Shown here: positions 42,573 through 52,094 of the stretch, piece after piece
Layout of the letters: each line of letters starts with the position of its first letter
How positions within the stretch are numbered: position 1 is the first letter of the stretch
NCBI RefSeq assembly: GCF_046736045.1
Contig: NZ_CP177134.1
Coordinates: forward strand, 1,302,001-1,366,000
Direction of reading: 5' to 3'
Source of the DNA: Leptospira_A sp046736045
GTDB lineage: Bacteria > Spirochaetota > Leptospiria > Leptospirales > Leptospiraceae
Length of the DNA stretch: 64,000 nt
The notes under the pieces: generated by a model
Told to the model about the DNA's origin: nothing
Databases searched by the model: none
Seen by the model: the letters and a program-made list of their open reading frames with translations, nothing else
Program-made: the position numbers and the translations under genes

Positions 42573-45233
42573 TTATTGAAAATGTTTCTTTTTCATCACC
42601 AAACATTTTGTTTCCAAATCGATTTGTTTGCGTAGAGTTTTTTGAATGGATACCGGTAATTTGGGATGATTGGAAACGAATTTTTTCAAAATCAATTTTG
42701 TTTCATCTGCACAAAAATTCGGAGCGAGGCTTTTTGCAAATCCATCCAGATAGTTTTCATCTTCTCCCGGCGTAAAATTTTCCAATGCATCCAGATAGTC
42801 ATTCAAGTAGAGATATTGTAAATCTTTCTGGTTGATAGGAAACAAATGATACGCAACTGTTCTCAGGCTGGAAGAGGAGAGGCCTGATTTTTTAGGATTT
42901 CGGAGTAGATCCATCCATTTTGTTTTGGTTTCTTTCTCGGGGAATGAAGCTTCAATCGCCAAACTGGAGTTTATCCCTCGAAAGGAAGGATCTGCTTTTT
43001 TTTCCTTTTCCACAGCAGTTGCGATGGATTCTTTTGAAAAATTCAAACTGGCAAGTTTGCTTAATAAAGACCATTTGATATCCTGATCTATTTTTAATCC
43101 GGGAATGGTTATTTTCCCATTATAAATATCCCAGATTTTATCTGAGGAAGTTTTTGTATAAGAAGATTCGACGTAGGCAAAGAACCAATATTTTTGTAAG
43201 TCCGTGCCTGGATTAGCCAGACTCAATCCTTCCCAAAAAAAATCGCCTAATTTTGTTAGTTGGTCGTTTCTGATTTCCTCCGGATACCAGAAACGACTTG
43301 TGAAATAACTAAAGCCTCTATCTGAAGATAACTTGCTTAAAACCCATTTTTTAATTTTTAGGTTTTCTTCTTTCGGTATTACTGCTTTTGCCAATTCGAA
43401 AAAGGAATCAAAAGTTGCTTTGCCTGATGTAACTTGGTTATAAAACGAAGTCCAAAGAATCAACTTGCGAAAAGAATCCTTATCCTGGGATAAAACTAGT
43501 TTCAATTGTTCCAGGTTGACTTCATTCCAAACCCAAACTACAAAATCATGGTCTCCTTCATTTACCAAAATGAAATTAGGACAAGAAGAAACAGACGTTA
43601 GTCCCGAAATGGATCTTCCTCCGTAAAGAACGGAAAAAGGAGTATACTTGAGTTCTTTATTCTCCGAGCCGGATGCCGGATTTTTTTCCAACGAATACAA
43701 ACCGATATTGATTTTATGATCTCTCAGTTTGTTTGAATTGCCCGGAGCACTTTGAATGAGCTTCCATGCCAGATTGTTTCCTTCACAAAAAGTTAATAAT
43801 TCAATCTGATTTGTTCCTTGAGTTTCCAACCAATCCTTTGACCATTTTTTCAAAGGAAACCCGCTTGCAAATTCCAGTTCCAAAAGAAATCCACCTAACG
43901 TAGAATTGGAATAGGAGTATTTTTTCAGATAAGATTGAACACCTTTTTGGAAGGAAGCTTCTCCGATAAAGAAAACCAATTGTTTCAGAACGGATGCACC
44001 TTTTCCATAAGTGATTCCGTCGAACTGGGTAAAGGCCTCTTCGGTATCATTTACTTTTGCTTCAACCGGGTGGTTCGTGCTGAATGAGTCTTCATCATAA
44101 GCCCATTGTTTCATTTTTTCGAAAAAGGATTCCCAGGTTTCCATGAACTCGGAATTTTTTTCCTGAGCAAGACTTGCCATATAGGTCGCAAAACTTTCGT
44201 TCAACCAAAGGCCATTCCACCATTTCATGGTGACCAAATCTCCGAACCACATATGCGCCATCTCATGCAAAATCACATCCGATAGATTTTCTCTCTGCGC
44301 CCTGGTCATTGCACTTCGGCTTACGAATCTTTCCGAAAAAGTAACCGCGGCAACATTCTCCATGGCACCGAAATTAAATTCAGGAACAATGATCTGATCA
44401 TATTTTACAAATGGATATGGAATCCCGAAATAATTTTCAAAAAACTCAAATCCTTGTTTGGTGAATAAAAACCAATCTTTAGGATCTACATGTTTAGCCA
44501 GTGACTTACGTGCAAAAAGTCGGAGTGGGATCGAATTGTGTTTGTCTTCCCAAACTTGATAGGAACCTGCATGAAGAGAAAAAACATAAGTAGAGATCTT
44601 TGCAGATTCTGGAAAAATATGTAAATTATTTTCCGCCGTTACAGGATTCGGTACAATCGAATTCGCCAATGTGGTTGAGATTACCTTCCATGTTTTAGGT
44701 GCATCTACCGTCAGTGTAAATTTTGCTTTCAGATCAGGCTGGTCAAAGCAAGGAAACATTTTGTTTGCATGGAATGCTTCAAACTGCGAATAAATATAAG
44801 TTTCTTTGTCATCAGGATCAACAAATTTGTGTAAGCCGTTGCCGGTTCTGGAATACGGAGTTTCAAATTCGATTGAAACCGTATTTTCTCCCAAAATGAT
44901 TTCTGCAGAAGGTAGATAAAAGAAACCGTCTTTTTGAGTGATGGAGTCCGTAACTGTTTTTGAGTTCAGTGTGACACCTGTTAATTTGCCGGAAAAATAA
45001 TCTACTCTTAGGTTCTTTTTTTCTTTGGCAAAAAAATGAATTTCCGTTTTTCCGGTAAAGGTTTCCGATTTTGTGAGATGAACGTCTAGTTTGTAAGAAA
45101 CGTTTTCTATCGTTTCGGAGCGTATCTCTGCATCTCTCTGTGTTAGATGGTATACCTCGGATTGACCGGAACAGGATATAAACAAAAGAAAAAAACTATA
45201 TGAGATAAATTTAAGTGGTGTATTGAGTTTCAT
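42573..45233 (-). CDS. M1 family aminopeptidase lipoprotein
   Basis: This 886-residue enzyme has a lipoprotein signal (LKFISYSFFLLFISC, Cys about 20), a beta-rich N-terminal domain, the substrate motif FGAMENVAAVTF, and the zinc motif HEMAHMWFGDLVTMKWW with the downstream Glu in LNESFATY. A long helical C-terminal part follows. It would release N-terminal residues in the periplasm or outer membrane. I use ATG 45233, which places the signal at the N-terminus; an upstream in-frame start at 45305 would bury it. It lies 14 bases after the amidase stop. Confidence 0.92.
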   Translation of the reverse strand: MKLNTPLKFISYSFFLLFISCSGQSEVYHLTQRDAEIRSETIENVSYKLDVHLTKSETFTGKTEIHFFAKEKKNLRVDYFSGKLTGVTLNSKTVTDSITQKDGFFYLPSAEIILGENTVSIEFETPYSRTGNGLHKFVDPDDKETYIYSQFEAFHANKMFPCFDQPDLKAKFTLTVDAPKTWKVISTTLANSIVPNPVTAENNLHIFPESAKISTYVFSLHAGSYQVWEDKHNSIPLRLFARKSLAKHVDPKDWFLFTKQGFEFFENYFGIPYPFVKYDQIIVPEFNFGAMENVAAVTFSERFVSRSAMTRAQRENLSDVILHEMAHMWFGDLVTMKWWNGLWLNESFATYMASLAQEKNSEFMETWESFFEKMKQWAYDEDSFSTNHPVEAKVNDTEEAFTQFDGITYGKGASVLKQLVFFIGEASFQKGVQSYLKKYSYSNSTLGGFLLELEFASGFPLKKWSKDWLETQGTNQIELLTFCEGNNLAWKLIQSAPGNSNKLRDHKINIGLYSLEKNPASGSENKELKYTPFSVLYGGRSISGLTSVSSCPNFILVNEGDHDFVVWVWNEVNLEQLKLVLSQDKDSFRKLILWTSFYNQVTSGKATFDSFFELAKAVIPKEENLKIKKWVLSKLSSDRGFSYFTSRFWYPEEIRNDQLTKLGDFFWEGLSLANPGTDLQKYWFFAYVESSYTKTSSDKIWDIYNGKITIPGLKIDQDIKWSLLSKLASLNFSKESIATAVEKEKKADPSFRGINSSLAIEASFPEKETKTKWMDLLRNPKKSGLSSSSLRTVAYHLFPINQKDLQYLYLNDYLDALENFTPGEDENYLDGFAKSLAPNFCADETKLILKKFVSNHPKLPVSIQKTLRKQIDLETKCLVMKKKHFQ

Positions 45234-45247
45234 GATTTTGTTCCTTA

Positions 45248-46666
45248 TTACGGTTGAAAGTTTCGATATAAAATCGCCCAATCGGGATCTTTCCTTTTTT
45301 TCCAATCCGGTTCTGAAAAATATTTTCCGCCAATTGACTTTAGAATCAATTCCATATATTCTTCTCCCGGATCAAAGTCTTTTGCGTTTAGAAAAATGGA
45401 ACCGCCCCATTTTTTCTTGGCTTGTGTATGACTAAAGACACCTGAAAAAGAAGCAATATCTTCATTGGTGAGCGGTATTTTGTATTTTTTGCAAAGTTCG
45501 GTAACCAGCAGTTTTATTTTTTCCACCTGATCCGTTTGTGCTAGTAACTCTGCGGTATCCAAAGCAACGATTTCTATCTGAATGCAATTGTCATTGGTGC
45601 CTGTGGCCGCCGCCGCCCGATCTTCCAGAACATCTACCAATTGGTATGCCTTTCCGTCCTTATCCACCATGATGGAAGCGGTTAAATTTCTGTTTTCCAA
45701 AGTTTTCAAAGATCGGAAATAATCCGGAATCGCAGTGTAATGCAGAACAACACAAGTAGGATTGATTTTCCCTCTATGCGTATAACGAACTCTATACGAT
45801 TCAGGCGGAAAACCGGATTCGTCCTTTTCCATACTGGCGATAGTTGTTTTTATCGCTTTGGTAATCCCTCGTCCGTTGGTTGGATGAAAGGATTCCTGCA
45901 ACTTTTGTTTGCTTTCTTTTTTTAAAGACCAGCCGGATTCGAAACGATCCACCCAATTGTCTTCTTCAAAAAACTGTCCACCCAGGTTTTTGAGTATGGT
46001 TTGAATTGCGAGCTCTCCGCCACAGGCGGAAAAGTCCACAAAACCTCCATATCTTCTCTTTGTTTGGTTATGCGAAAAAATTCCTTTTTTTGTAATCACA
46101 TCTTTATTCGTTATGGGAATATCCAGTTCTTCGGATAGGGTATTTATAATAGAACTAAGTCGTGTTAGTTGTATTTGATTTGTCAAAAGTCCTTCCTGAG
46201 TTCCTTCGTAAGCAATATGAATGCTTTCCGTGTCGATTCCCGGTGCCGCTATAAATGTTTTTGTAAGAAACAATGGATCAGCATATACTTTGCCGGATTT
46301 GTCAACTAACAGATGAATCATGAATCCGTTTTCGATCGAAAGTCGAAGGTAATCGGAAGGATTTTTTCGGTCTGTGGAGTGAAGGATGAGAGCCGTGACG
46401 GTATTCGGGCTTCTTGGAGTGAATTCTATTTTTTCAAGAATCTTCTCTTTGGAAATGATTGTGGAAAAAGGAAGCAGATCCCTTTGAAATGATTCCGGAA
46501 TGGATCTTTTGTTTCGAAAAACAGCACAGGCTTCAAAGAAAATAAGGAAAATGAGTGATATTTTTGAGGAATTATGCCATACTAATCGGAAAAATAAAGA
46601 ACTTCGGGGGAAAGACTTGGAACCCTTTACACTTTCTAGGAATCGTTTTCTTAAATTTACGCTCAA
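45248..46666 (-). CDS. N-acetylmuramoyl-L-alanine amidase with two amidase_2 (PGRP-like) domains
   Basis: This 472-residue protein has two repeats of the T7-lysozyme-like amidase fold. The first has ALILHSTDRKNPSDY and GIFSHNQTKRRYGG; the second has CVVLHYTAIPDYFRSL and GVFSHTQAKKKWGG. The His in LHST and LHYT and the later His in FSH are the expected zinc ligands; the third ligand is less clear in both. A hydrophobic segment (ISLIFLIFFEAC) suggests a lipoprotein. The start is uncertain: TTG 46666 has AAGG eight bases before it, TTG 46705 is also open, and either overlaps the divergent gene's 5' end. Confidence 0.8.
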   Translation of the reverse strand: MSVNLRKRFLESVKGSKSFPRSSLFFRLVWHNSSKISLIFLIFFEACAVFRNKRSIPESFQRDLLPFSTIISKEKILEKIEFTPRSPNTVTALILHSTDRKNPSDYLRLSIENGFMIHLLVDKSGKVYADPLFLTKTFIAAPGIDTESIHIAYEGTQEGLLTNQIQLTRLSSIINTLSEELDIPITNKDVITKKGIFSHNQTKRRYGGFVDFSACGGELAIQTILKNLGGQFFEEDNWVDRFESGWSLKKESKQKLQESFHPTNGRGITKAIKTTIASMEKDESGFPPESYRVRYTHRGKINPTCVVLHYTAIPDYFRSLKTLENRNLTASIMVDKDGKAYQLVDVLEDRAAAATGTNDNCIQIEIVALDTAELLAQTDQVEKIKLLVTELCKKYKIPLTNEDIASFSGVFSHTQAKKKWGGSIFLNAKDFDPGEEYMELILKSIGGKYFSEPDWKKRKDPDWAILYRNFQP

Positions 46667-47114
46667 ATGTTTTGCCTTAACCGCAGTTTCTTTAAAAGGG
46701 ATCAATTGTGGATCGGGACTTCCCTTGCCCTCTTTACGCGGTATCTCAGAGGAAGAATATCACAATTTCCGATCTTTGCAAGAGGTCTTCCTGCAAGATT
46801 GTCCCATTGCCAATTTTGATTTAGGTCTTGCCTTAGACAATTACGTTTATGGTCACCCGTATCCGATTGATACCGAGAGCGTTATACAACTGTTAGCAAG
46901 TATTCCTTCTTCAATACTTGCTGCGATCTTTCTGGACTTTTCGTTTACCCCTTTGGCAAAACTCCCTCCCGTAGAAAGGTTGGAACGGTTGAAAGCCTGG
47001 AAAACATCTTCACTCGGATTGAAACGAGGAGTCTATCTGATCCTGAGACAGACTTCCTTTTTTCTATTAAGCTCTGATAAAGAGTATCAAAAATTTGTCG
47101 GCTATCTCCAGTAA
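46617..47114 (+). CDS. gluconate 2-dehydrogenase subunit 3-like small subunit of a GMC oxidoreductase
   Basis: This 165-residue protein has a Tat-like or lipoprotein signal (LSRNRFLKFTLKCFALTAVSLKGINC, with RN where Tat has RR) and a helical domain (ISEEEYHNFRSLQEVFLQD, FDLGLALDNYV, LPPVERLERLKAW) like gluconate dehydrogenase subunit 3. I choose TTG 46617 because GGGGGA lies five bases before it and it starts the signal cleanly; ATG 46551 is also in frame. The GMC oxidoreductase follows after 15 bases, the usual partner. Confidence 0.65.
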   Translation: MEPFTLSRNRFLKFTLKCFALTAVSLKGINCGSGLPLPSLRGISEEEYHNFRSLQEVFLQDCPIANFDLGLALDNYVYGHPYPIDTESVIQLLASIPSSILAAIFLDFSFTPLAKLPPVERLERLKAWKTSSLGLKRGVYLILRQTSFFLLSSDKEYQKFVGYLQ

Positions 47115-47129
47115 GGCGGTTTAATCAGA

Positions 47130-48737
47130 ATGGGCATTCCTTTATTTAACGAAAAAATCATCACACCAAAAAAACATGCACAAGTCATCAAAGACAACCA
47201 GATCAAAAATGGAAAATGGAGTTTAAGCGCCGACGTAGTTGTAATCGGTTCGGGCGCAGGCGGAGCTGTTGCTGCGGCTGAGTTGGCCAAGAGCGGCTGG
47301 AAAGTCGTATTGATTGAAGAGGGAGGGTATTTCACTCCCGCGCAATTCAATTCCGACGAATATCTTTCTCAAGCGAGACTTTACCGGGATGCGGGATTCA
47401 TTATCTCCGAAGAACAAACCATTTCCATTTTGCAAGGCCGTACCATCGGCGGATCAACCACTGTGAATTGGCAAACTTCTCTTTACCCTCCCGAATATGT
47501 AACGACTGAATGGGAAAATCGTTTCGGTTGGAAAGGTTATTCCAAAGAAGACATGGATCCTTATATCAATGAAGTTCATACAAGGTTGGGTGTTCATGAA
47601 GTGCCGGATAACCTGATCAATGCGAACAATAACGTACTCCGTGTCGGCGGAAAAAAACTAGGTCTCAAACCACTGGTTCTCAAAAATAATAATAACGGAT
47701 GTATCGGTTTGGGAAGATGCGGTTTGGGTTGTCCGATTAACGCAAAGCAGTCGACATTTCTTACATGGATTCCGGATGCCATCGAACACGGTGCCACTGT
47801 CGTTTCCAATATGAGGGCGGTAAAAATCAAAGACGGATCAATTAAAACAGTGATCGCCGAATTTACAGTGGATCCTTATCAAAAATCTCCTGCGGAAATC
47901 ATTGAATCGATGGAAATCAAAGCCCCTGTTGTGATTGTTAGTGCAGGTGCCATTGAAGGTCCTGCCTTATTGCAAAGGAGTGGAATCGGAAACGATTGGG
48001 TAGGTCGAAATCTGAAAGTACACCCGACTTCTACTATCTTTGGAAAATTCGGTTCCGAAATCAAAATGTACCAAGGTCCTCCTCAATCCATTGTGATCAA
48101 AGACGGACACAATCAAAATGGAACCGGCTACGGCTACTGGTTGGAAGCGGCACCTTACCGGCCGACTCTTGCGAGTTCTCTGATTCCTTTTTACGGAAAA
48201 AATCAATTCGATGTCATGAAAGATTATAACAAGTACAATGCGGGAATCGTTCTTGTTCGGGATGGAGCCGATGGAGAAGCGAATGCAAAAGTAGAATGGA
48301 GCTTTGGGCGTAGAAAAGTTTATTTTGAACTAACACCTACGGACGGATTGAACATGTTGCGTGGTTTGAAGTCTCTTGCGGAGATCACTGCGGCTGCCGG
48401 TGCAACCGAACTTATTTTTCCATTCACACGATTTACCGAGCCTGTGAAAGTAGATGCCAATTCCAATTTTGATTGGGTATTGAAAGAAAGCACGCGTTCA
48501 GGAGATTTGAGTGTCGGTTCGGCACATCCTCACGGTTCCATTCAGTCGGCTAAAGACGAAAGCTTGGGAGCGATTGATTTAAATTTGGAAATTTATGGTC
48601 ATAAAAACATCTTTGTCATGGATGCGTCGGTTTATCCTACGGGACTTTCCGTAAATCCTCAGATCACTACCATGAGTATTGTCTTGCGGGCCTCTCGCAA
48701 TCTGGCGAAACAAAAACAAGAAAGAACAAAGGTCTAA
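47130..48737 (+). CDS. GMC-family oxidoreductase
   Basis: This 535-residue flavoprotein has the FAD-binding motif VVIGSGAGGAVAAAELAKSG, GRTIGGSTTVNWQTSL, a Cys-rich loop (GCIGLGRCGLGCPINAK), VIVSAGAIEGPALL, and the C-terminal active-site region SAHPHGSIQ followed by DASVYPTGLSVNPQITT. It should oxidise a sugar, alcohol or sterol-like substrate. No Tat signal is visible, so export may depend on the small subunit. Substrate unknown. Confidence 0.88.
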   Translation: MGIPLFNEKIITPKKHAQVIKDNQIKNGKWSLSADVVVIGSGAGGAVAAAELAKSGWKVVLIEEGGYFTPAQFNSDEYLSQARLYRDAGFIISEEQTISILQGRTIGGSTTVNWQTSLYPPEYVTTEWENRFGWKGYSKEDMDPYINEVHTRLGVHEVPDNLINANNNVLRVGGKKLGLKPLVLKNNNNGCIGLGRCGLGCPINAKQSTFLTWIPDAIEHGATVVSNMRAVKIKDGSIKTVIAEFTVDPYQKSPAEIIESMEIKAPVVIVSAGAIEGPALLQRSGIGNDWVGRNLKVHPTSTIFGKFGSEIKMYQGPPQSIVIKDGHNQNGTGYGYWLEAAPYRPTLASSLIPFYGKNQFDVMKDYNKYNAGIVLVRDGADGEANAKVEWSFGRRKVYFELTPTDGLNMLRGLKSLAEITAAAGATELIFPFTRFTEPVKVDANSNFDWVLKESTRSGDLSVGSAHPHGSIQSAKDESLGAIDLNLEIYGHKNIFVMDASVYPTGLSVNPQITTMSIVLRASRNLAKQKQERTKV

Positions 48738-48764
48738 TTTTTTTTAAAAATCCCTTTCATTCCC

Positions 48765-50429
48765 ATGAGTTTCATACATACTGGACTTGTGGGAAAATTT
48801 ATTTCCTTAATTCTAACCTTATCCTTCGCTTTTAGTATTGTCGCTAGTGAAGATGCTGTTTTGAAAGAAGCAAAACAAGCGTTCTCCAGAAAGGCTTATT
48901 CGGAAGCGATTAAAAAGTTTTCAAAGTATTCCGATCTCCATCCTTCCGAAGGTGTCGGGAATATGTACATGGGTTATATCTATGAATATAAAAAAGATTA
49001 TCCCAAATCCATTCAAAACTTTCGCAAAGCCGCCGAACTCAATTTAGATAAAGACCAAAGAAAAACCGTTCTACTTAAATTGGCTTTGTTTTTCAATTAT
49101 CATCAAGATTGGAATCTTGCCGCTACGTACTCCGCACGTTATTTGAAATATGATTCTAAAAACGAAGAGATGCAAAAAATTTATAACCGCGCAATCGGAA
49201 ATCGCGGAAATCCTGGCGCTAACACCAGTTATGTGCATGTTGCAAAACAACAAGATGACAAAGTTAAAACCGATCGCCAGGACAAAAAAGACAATCCCAA
49301 ACAGCAAATTCAAAATCCTGTAGAAGACAATTCGGAGACCCAAAAATCCAGTGTGGATTTGGAAAAATCTCTTATCGCAAATCCGAATAACGAAGAGTTA
49401 CGCTGGGAATATGCATTGGCTTTATTTGATGAAAAAAAATACGATTTAGCTGAAGAAAATATCAGAATACTGATAGAAAAAGATTCTTCCCGTACACGTT
49501 ATCATTACAAAATGGGGATCGTAAAACTTCGTAAAGACGATCCTAAAGCTGCTATTGAATCTTTTGAAAAGGCCCGAAAAAATCCTTTTTCAAAAGAGAC
49601 AAATGTATTTTTCTATTACGTATATTTGAACGAAGGCCTTGCTTATCAAAAATTAAACCAGTTGGATCAGGCGGAAGAATCTTATAAAGCCGCATTCAAA
49701 CAAGTTCAAAAGGATCCTCCTTTGCTTGCTTTGGCAAAATTGAAGCATCAAAAATCGGAATGGGCGGCTTGCAACGAACATGCAGACAATGCAGTTGCCA
49801 TTGCGGGGCAGTTGGAAGCTCATATGTTTCGTTTTGTATGTCTTGGAGAATTGGGAAAATCAGGCACAAAACTTCAAAACAGTTTCGATAAATACTATCA
49901 GTTTTTAGAATCCAATTTTCCCGACCCTAAAAAATCACCTGACAAGTATAAGGTTGGCTTTCTCGGGCTTGCACGTCACCTGACTGCATTGGGAAAGGAA
50001 AGTATTGCGGAAAAATATTTTCTCGCATTGGAAAATGAAGCGGATGTCAATACAACCAGAGAGTATCTGTTTTATCGAGGCAAAAATCTGTTTTATCTGG
50101 GTAAAATGGATGATGCGATTCCGCTTTTACAAAAAGTTCCCAGCTCTTCAGCCGCCTATTTCTTGTTAGCAAGAATCTATGCCAAAAAAGGGGATTTGAA
50201 TTCTACGAAATCAAATCTAAAACTTGCCGGTTCCTTGAAAGATGAATACTGGGCTATGGCAAATACGGAAGCCGACTTTGCGGAATTTCGCAAAGATCCT
50301 AAATTCGTTCAGTTTATTGCTAAAAAAGGTTCGGATGATGTGGCTCCTAAAGAGCCTACTTCACCCGCTTCAGGAAATTCCAAATCTACTCTTCCTCTTT
50401 CGGCTCCTTTGCAGTCGAAGAACCCTTAA
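48765..50429 (+). CDS. exported TPR-repeat protein
   Basis: This 554-residue protein has a signal peptide (FISLILTLSFAFSIVA) and TPR helices at about 30-140 and 195-500, for example YSEAIKKFSKYSDLHPSEG and NEGLAYQKLNQLDQAEESY. A charged linker (about 150-190) is rich in Lys, Asp and Gln. It probably acts as a periplasmic scaffold. The last 44 bases overlap the convergent aroD gene. Confidence 0.8.
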   Translation: MSFIHTGLVGKFISLILTLSFAFSIVASEDAVLKEAKQAFSRKAYSEAIKKFSKYSDLHPSEGVGNMYMGYIYEYKKDYPKSIQNFRKAAELNLDKDQRKTVLLKLALFFNYHQDWNLAATYSARYLKYDSKNEEMQKIYNRAIGNRGNPGANTSYVHVAKQQDDKVKTDRQDKKDNPKQQIQNPVEDNSETQKSSVDLEKSLIANPNNEELRWEYALALFDEKKYDLAEENIRILIEKDSSRTRYHYKMGIVKLRKDDPKAAIESFEKARKNPFSKETNVFFYYVYLNEGLAYQKLNQLDQAEESYKAAFKQVQKDPPLLALAKLKHQKSEWAACNEHADNAVAIAGQLEAHMFRFVCLGELGKSGTKLQNSFDKYYQFLESNFPDPKKSPDKYKVGFLGLARHLTALGKESIAEKYFLALENEADVNTTREYLFYRGKNLFYLGKMDDAIPLLQKVPSSSAAYFLLARIYAKKGDLNSTKSNLKLAGSLKDEYWAMANTEADFAEFRKDPKFVQFIAKKGSDDVAPKEPTSPASGNSKSTLPLSAPLQSKNP

Positions 50430-51105
50430 ACAAATCGGTTCTCAATTTTCTAAATGTATCAATTGAAATCTGTCCGGGTGCTTTTGGTGCTCCCAGTGTG
50501 ATATAAGTATAAGACGAATTGAAATAATCACCAAACACGCGTGATAAGATTCCTGTTTCACCCATACAAATTCCTATTACGGTATTTGTTTTGGAAAGAG
50601 TTTTGATATCATTCATGAATTCCGCAGTCTCTTCGATATCTTCCGGTGTAATCGCAAATTTAAAAATCGGGTTTTTCTTTTTTACAGGTTTTGCATTTTG
50701 AATGAAGTCTTTCATTTCTTTTGCATAGATGGATTTTTTAAAAGAATGATAAGAATAGATAATTCTAAAATTAAGTTGATCGTAATTTCGAAAGATAGTA
50801 TCGTCCCGGTTGAGTTCAATATCGAGATAGTTCGAGTTGTCATTAAAATCTTTTAAGATCCCTTCCACATCCTCCGGAAACAATTTTACATAGGATTTTA
50901 CACTGCTGTCTTCGGCACGTCTGTAAGTAAAAAGAGCGGGCAGACCAAGCGACTTGATCTTCTTTTTCATCTCTTTCTGAATATAATTTCTAGAAAATAA
51001 ATCCAAACGAATTTCCAATACATCAATATCTTTTGTGTCTTTTTTCTGAAGATGGCGAATATCATCTTCTCCAAGAGTGGCGACAATCTTAAACGATTCG
51101 GGCAT
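50386..51105 (-). CDS. aroD: type I 3-dehydroquinate dehydratase
   Basis: This 239-residue enzyme dehydrates 3-dehydroquinate in the shikimate pathway. It has VLEIRLDLF, YRRAEDSS, YLDIELN, the catalytic His in IIYSYHSF, the Schiff-base Lys in FKFAITP, MGETGILSRVFGDYF and the closing APGQIS. The family normally ends a few residues after this; here a short charged tail follows. It starts two bases after the kdsD stop. aroC is encoded divergently nearby. Confidence 0.92.
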   Translation of the reverse strand: MPESFKIVATLGEDDIRHLQKKDTKDIDVLEIRLDLFSRNYIQKEMKKKIKSLGLPALFTYRRAEDSSVKSYVKLFPEDVEGILKDFNDNSNYLDIELNRDDTIFRNYDQLNFRIIYSYHSFKKSIYAKEMKDFIQNAKPVKKKNPIFKFAITPEDIEETAEFMNDIKTLSKTNTVIGICMGETGILSRVFGDYFNSSYTYITLGAPKAPGQISIDTFRKLRTDLFKGSSTAKEPKEEE

Positions 51106-51107
51106 TT

Positions 51108-52094
51108 TTATAATCCTTTTTGCAATAAGTCATGAAGTGAAACCATACCGACAAATTTTTTATCTTTCGATACGACAGGTGCAACGGAAATAGGACGTTC
51201 CCTATTTTCCATTTTTGTCAGTACATCGTAAGCTTTTTCTTCCGGCAGGAAGAAAGAAGGGGAAATATTCATCATCTCTTTTGCGGTGATGTTTTCCGTA
51301 AGTTTTTTATTAGTAAGAATTTTTCTGATATCAAAATCAGTAATAAGTCCGAGTAAAATTCCATTTGAGTCAACAACACCGGTAGCACCCAAACCTTTTC
51401 GGGTGATCTCTTTTAAAATTTCATCCAGACCCGCATTTTCGGAAACAAAAGCGTTTTTATCATCTTTTCGCATAACATCGGATATGTATAGTGAAAGTCT
51501 TTTTCCCAATCTTCCCGCAGGGTGATACAATGCAAAATCGTCGGCTTGAAAGTTTTTCAATTCCATAAGTGCCATTGCAATCGCATCACCTAATATCAGT
51601 GCTATGGTTGTGGAAGAAGTCGGTGCAAGTTCCAAAGGACAGGCTTCCCGGAGAATGGGAGTGATGATAAGAATATCGGAAAGTTCGGCAAGTTTGGATT
51701 TCGGATTGGCAGTGATTCCGACTACTTTTGCGCCTATGTTTTTTAAGGTAGGTAGAATATAATTCAATTCTTCCGATTCTCCGCTCTTTCCGATCGCAAG
51801 AATCACATCGTCTTTTCCAACAACACCTGAATCACCATGAGCTGCATCCGTTGGGTGTAAAAAAATAGCGGCAGTACCCGTTGAGGACATTGTATGTGAA
51901 ATTTTTTGTGCAATATCACCGGATTTTCCTACTCCGGTGACTACAACTTTACCTTTGCTTTTCAAAATCAGTTCCACACATTCGGAAATGCGTTTGTCTA
52001 AGTTCTCTCTAAAATGTTGGATGGAAGCGATTTCATCATCAAGCGCTCGTTCTACGATCTTTAATATATCTTTCAAGTGTCTATTTCCTCCCAT
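51108..52094 (-). CDS. kdsD: arabinose-5-phosphate isomerase
   Basis: This 328-residue enzyme converts ribulose-5-phosphate to arabinose-5-phosphate for Kdo synthesis. It has a SIS domain (VVTGVGKSGDIAQKISHTMSSTG, HPTDAAHGDSG, AIGKSGESEEL) and two C-terminal CBS domains (about 205-325, with ATGVVDSNGILLGLITDFDIR). Its start overlaps the NusG-like gene by 22 bases, so it is translated in close coupling with it. The product supports lipopolysaccharide assembly. Confidence 0.93.
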   Translation of the reverse strand: MGGNRHLKDILKIVERALDDEIASIQHFRENLDKRISECVELILKSKGKVVVTGVGKSGDIAQKISHTMSSTGTAAIFLHPTDAAHGDSGVVGKDDVILAIGKSGESEELNYILPTLKNIGAKVVGITANPKSKLAELSDILIITPILREACPLELAPTSSTTIALILGDAIAMALMELKNFQADDFALYHPAGRLGKRLSLYISDVMRKDDKNAFVSENAGLDEILKEITRKGLGATGVVDSNGILLGLITDFDIRKILTNKKLTENITAKEMMNISPSFFLPEEKAYDVLTKMENRERPISVAPVVSKDKKFVGMVSLHDLLQKGL

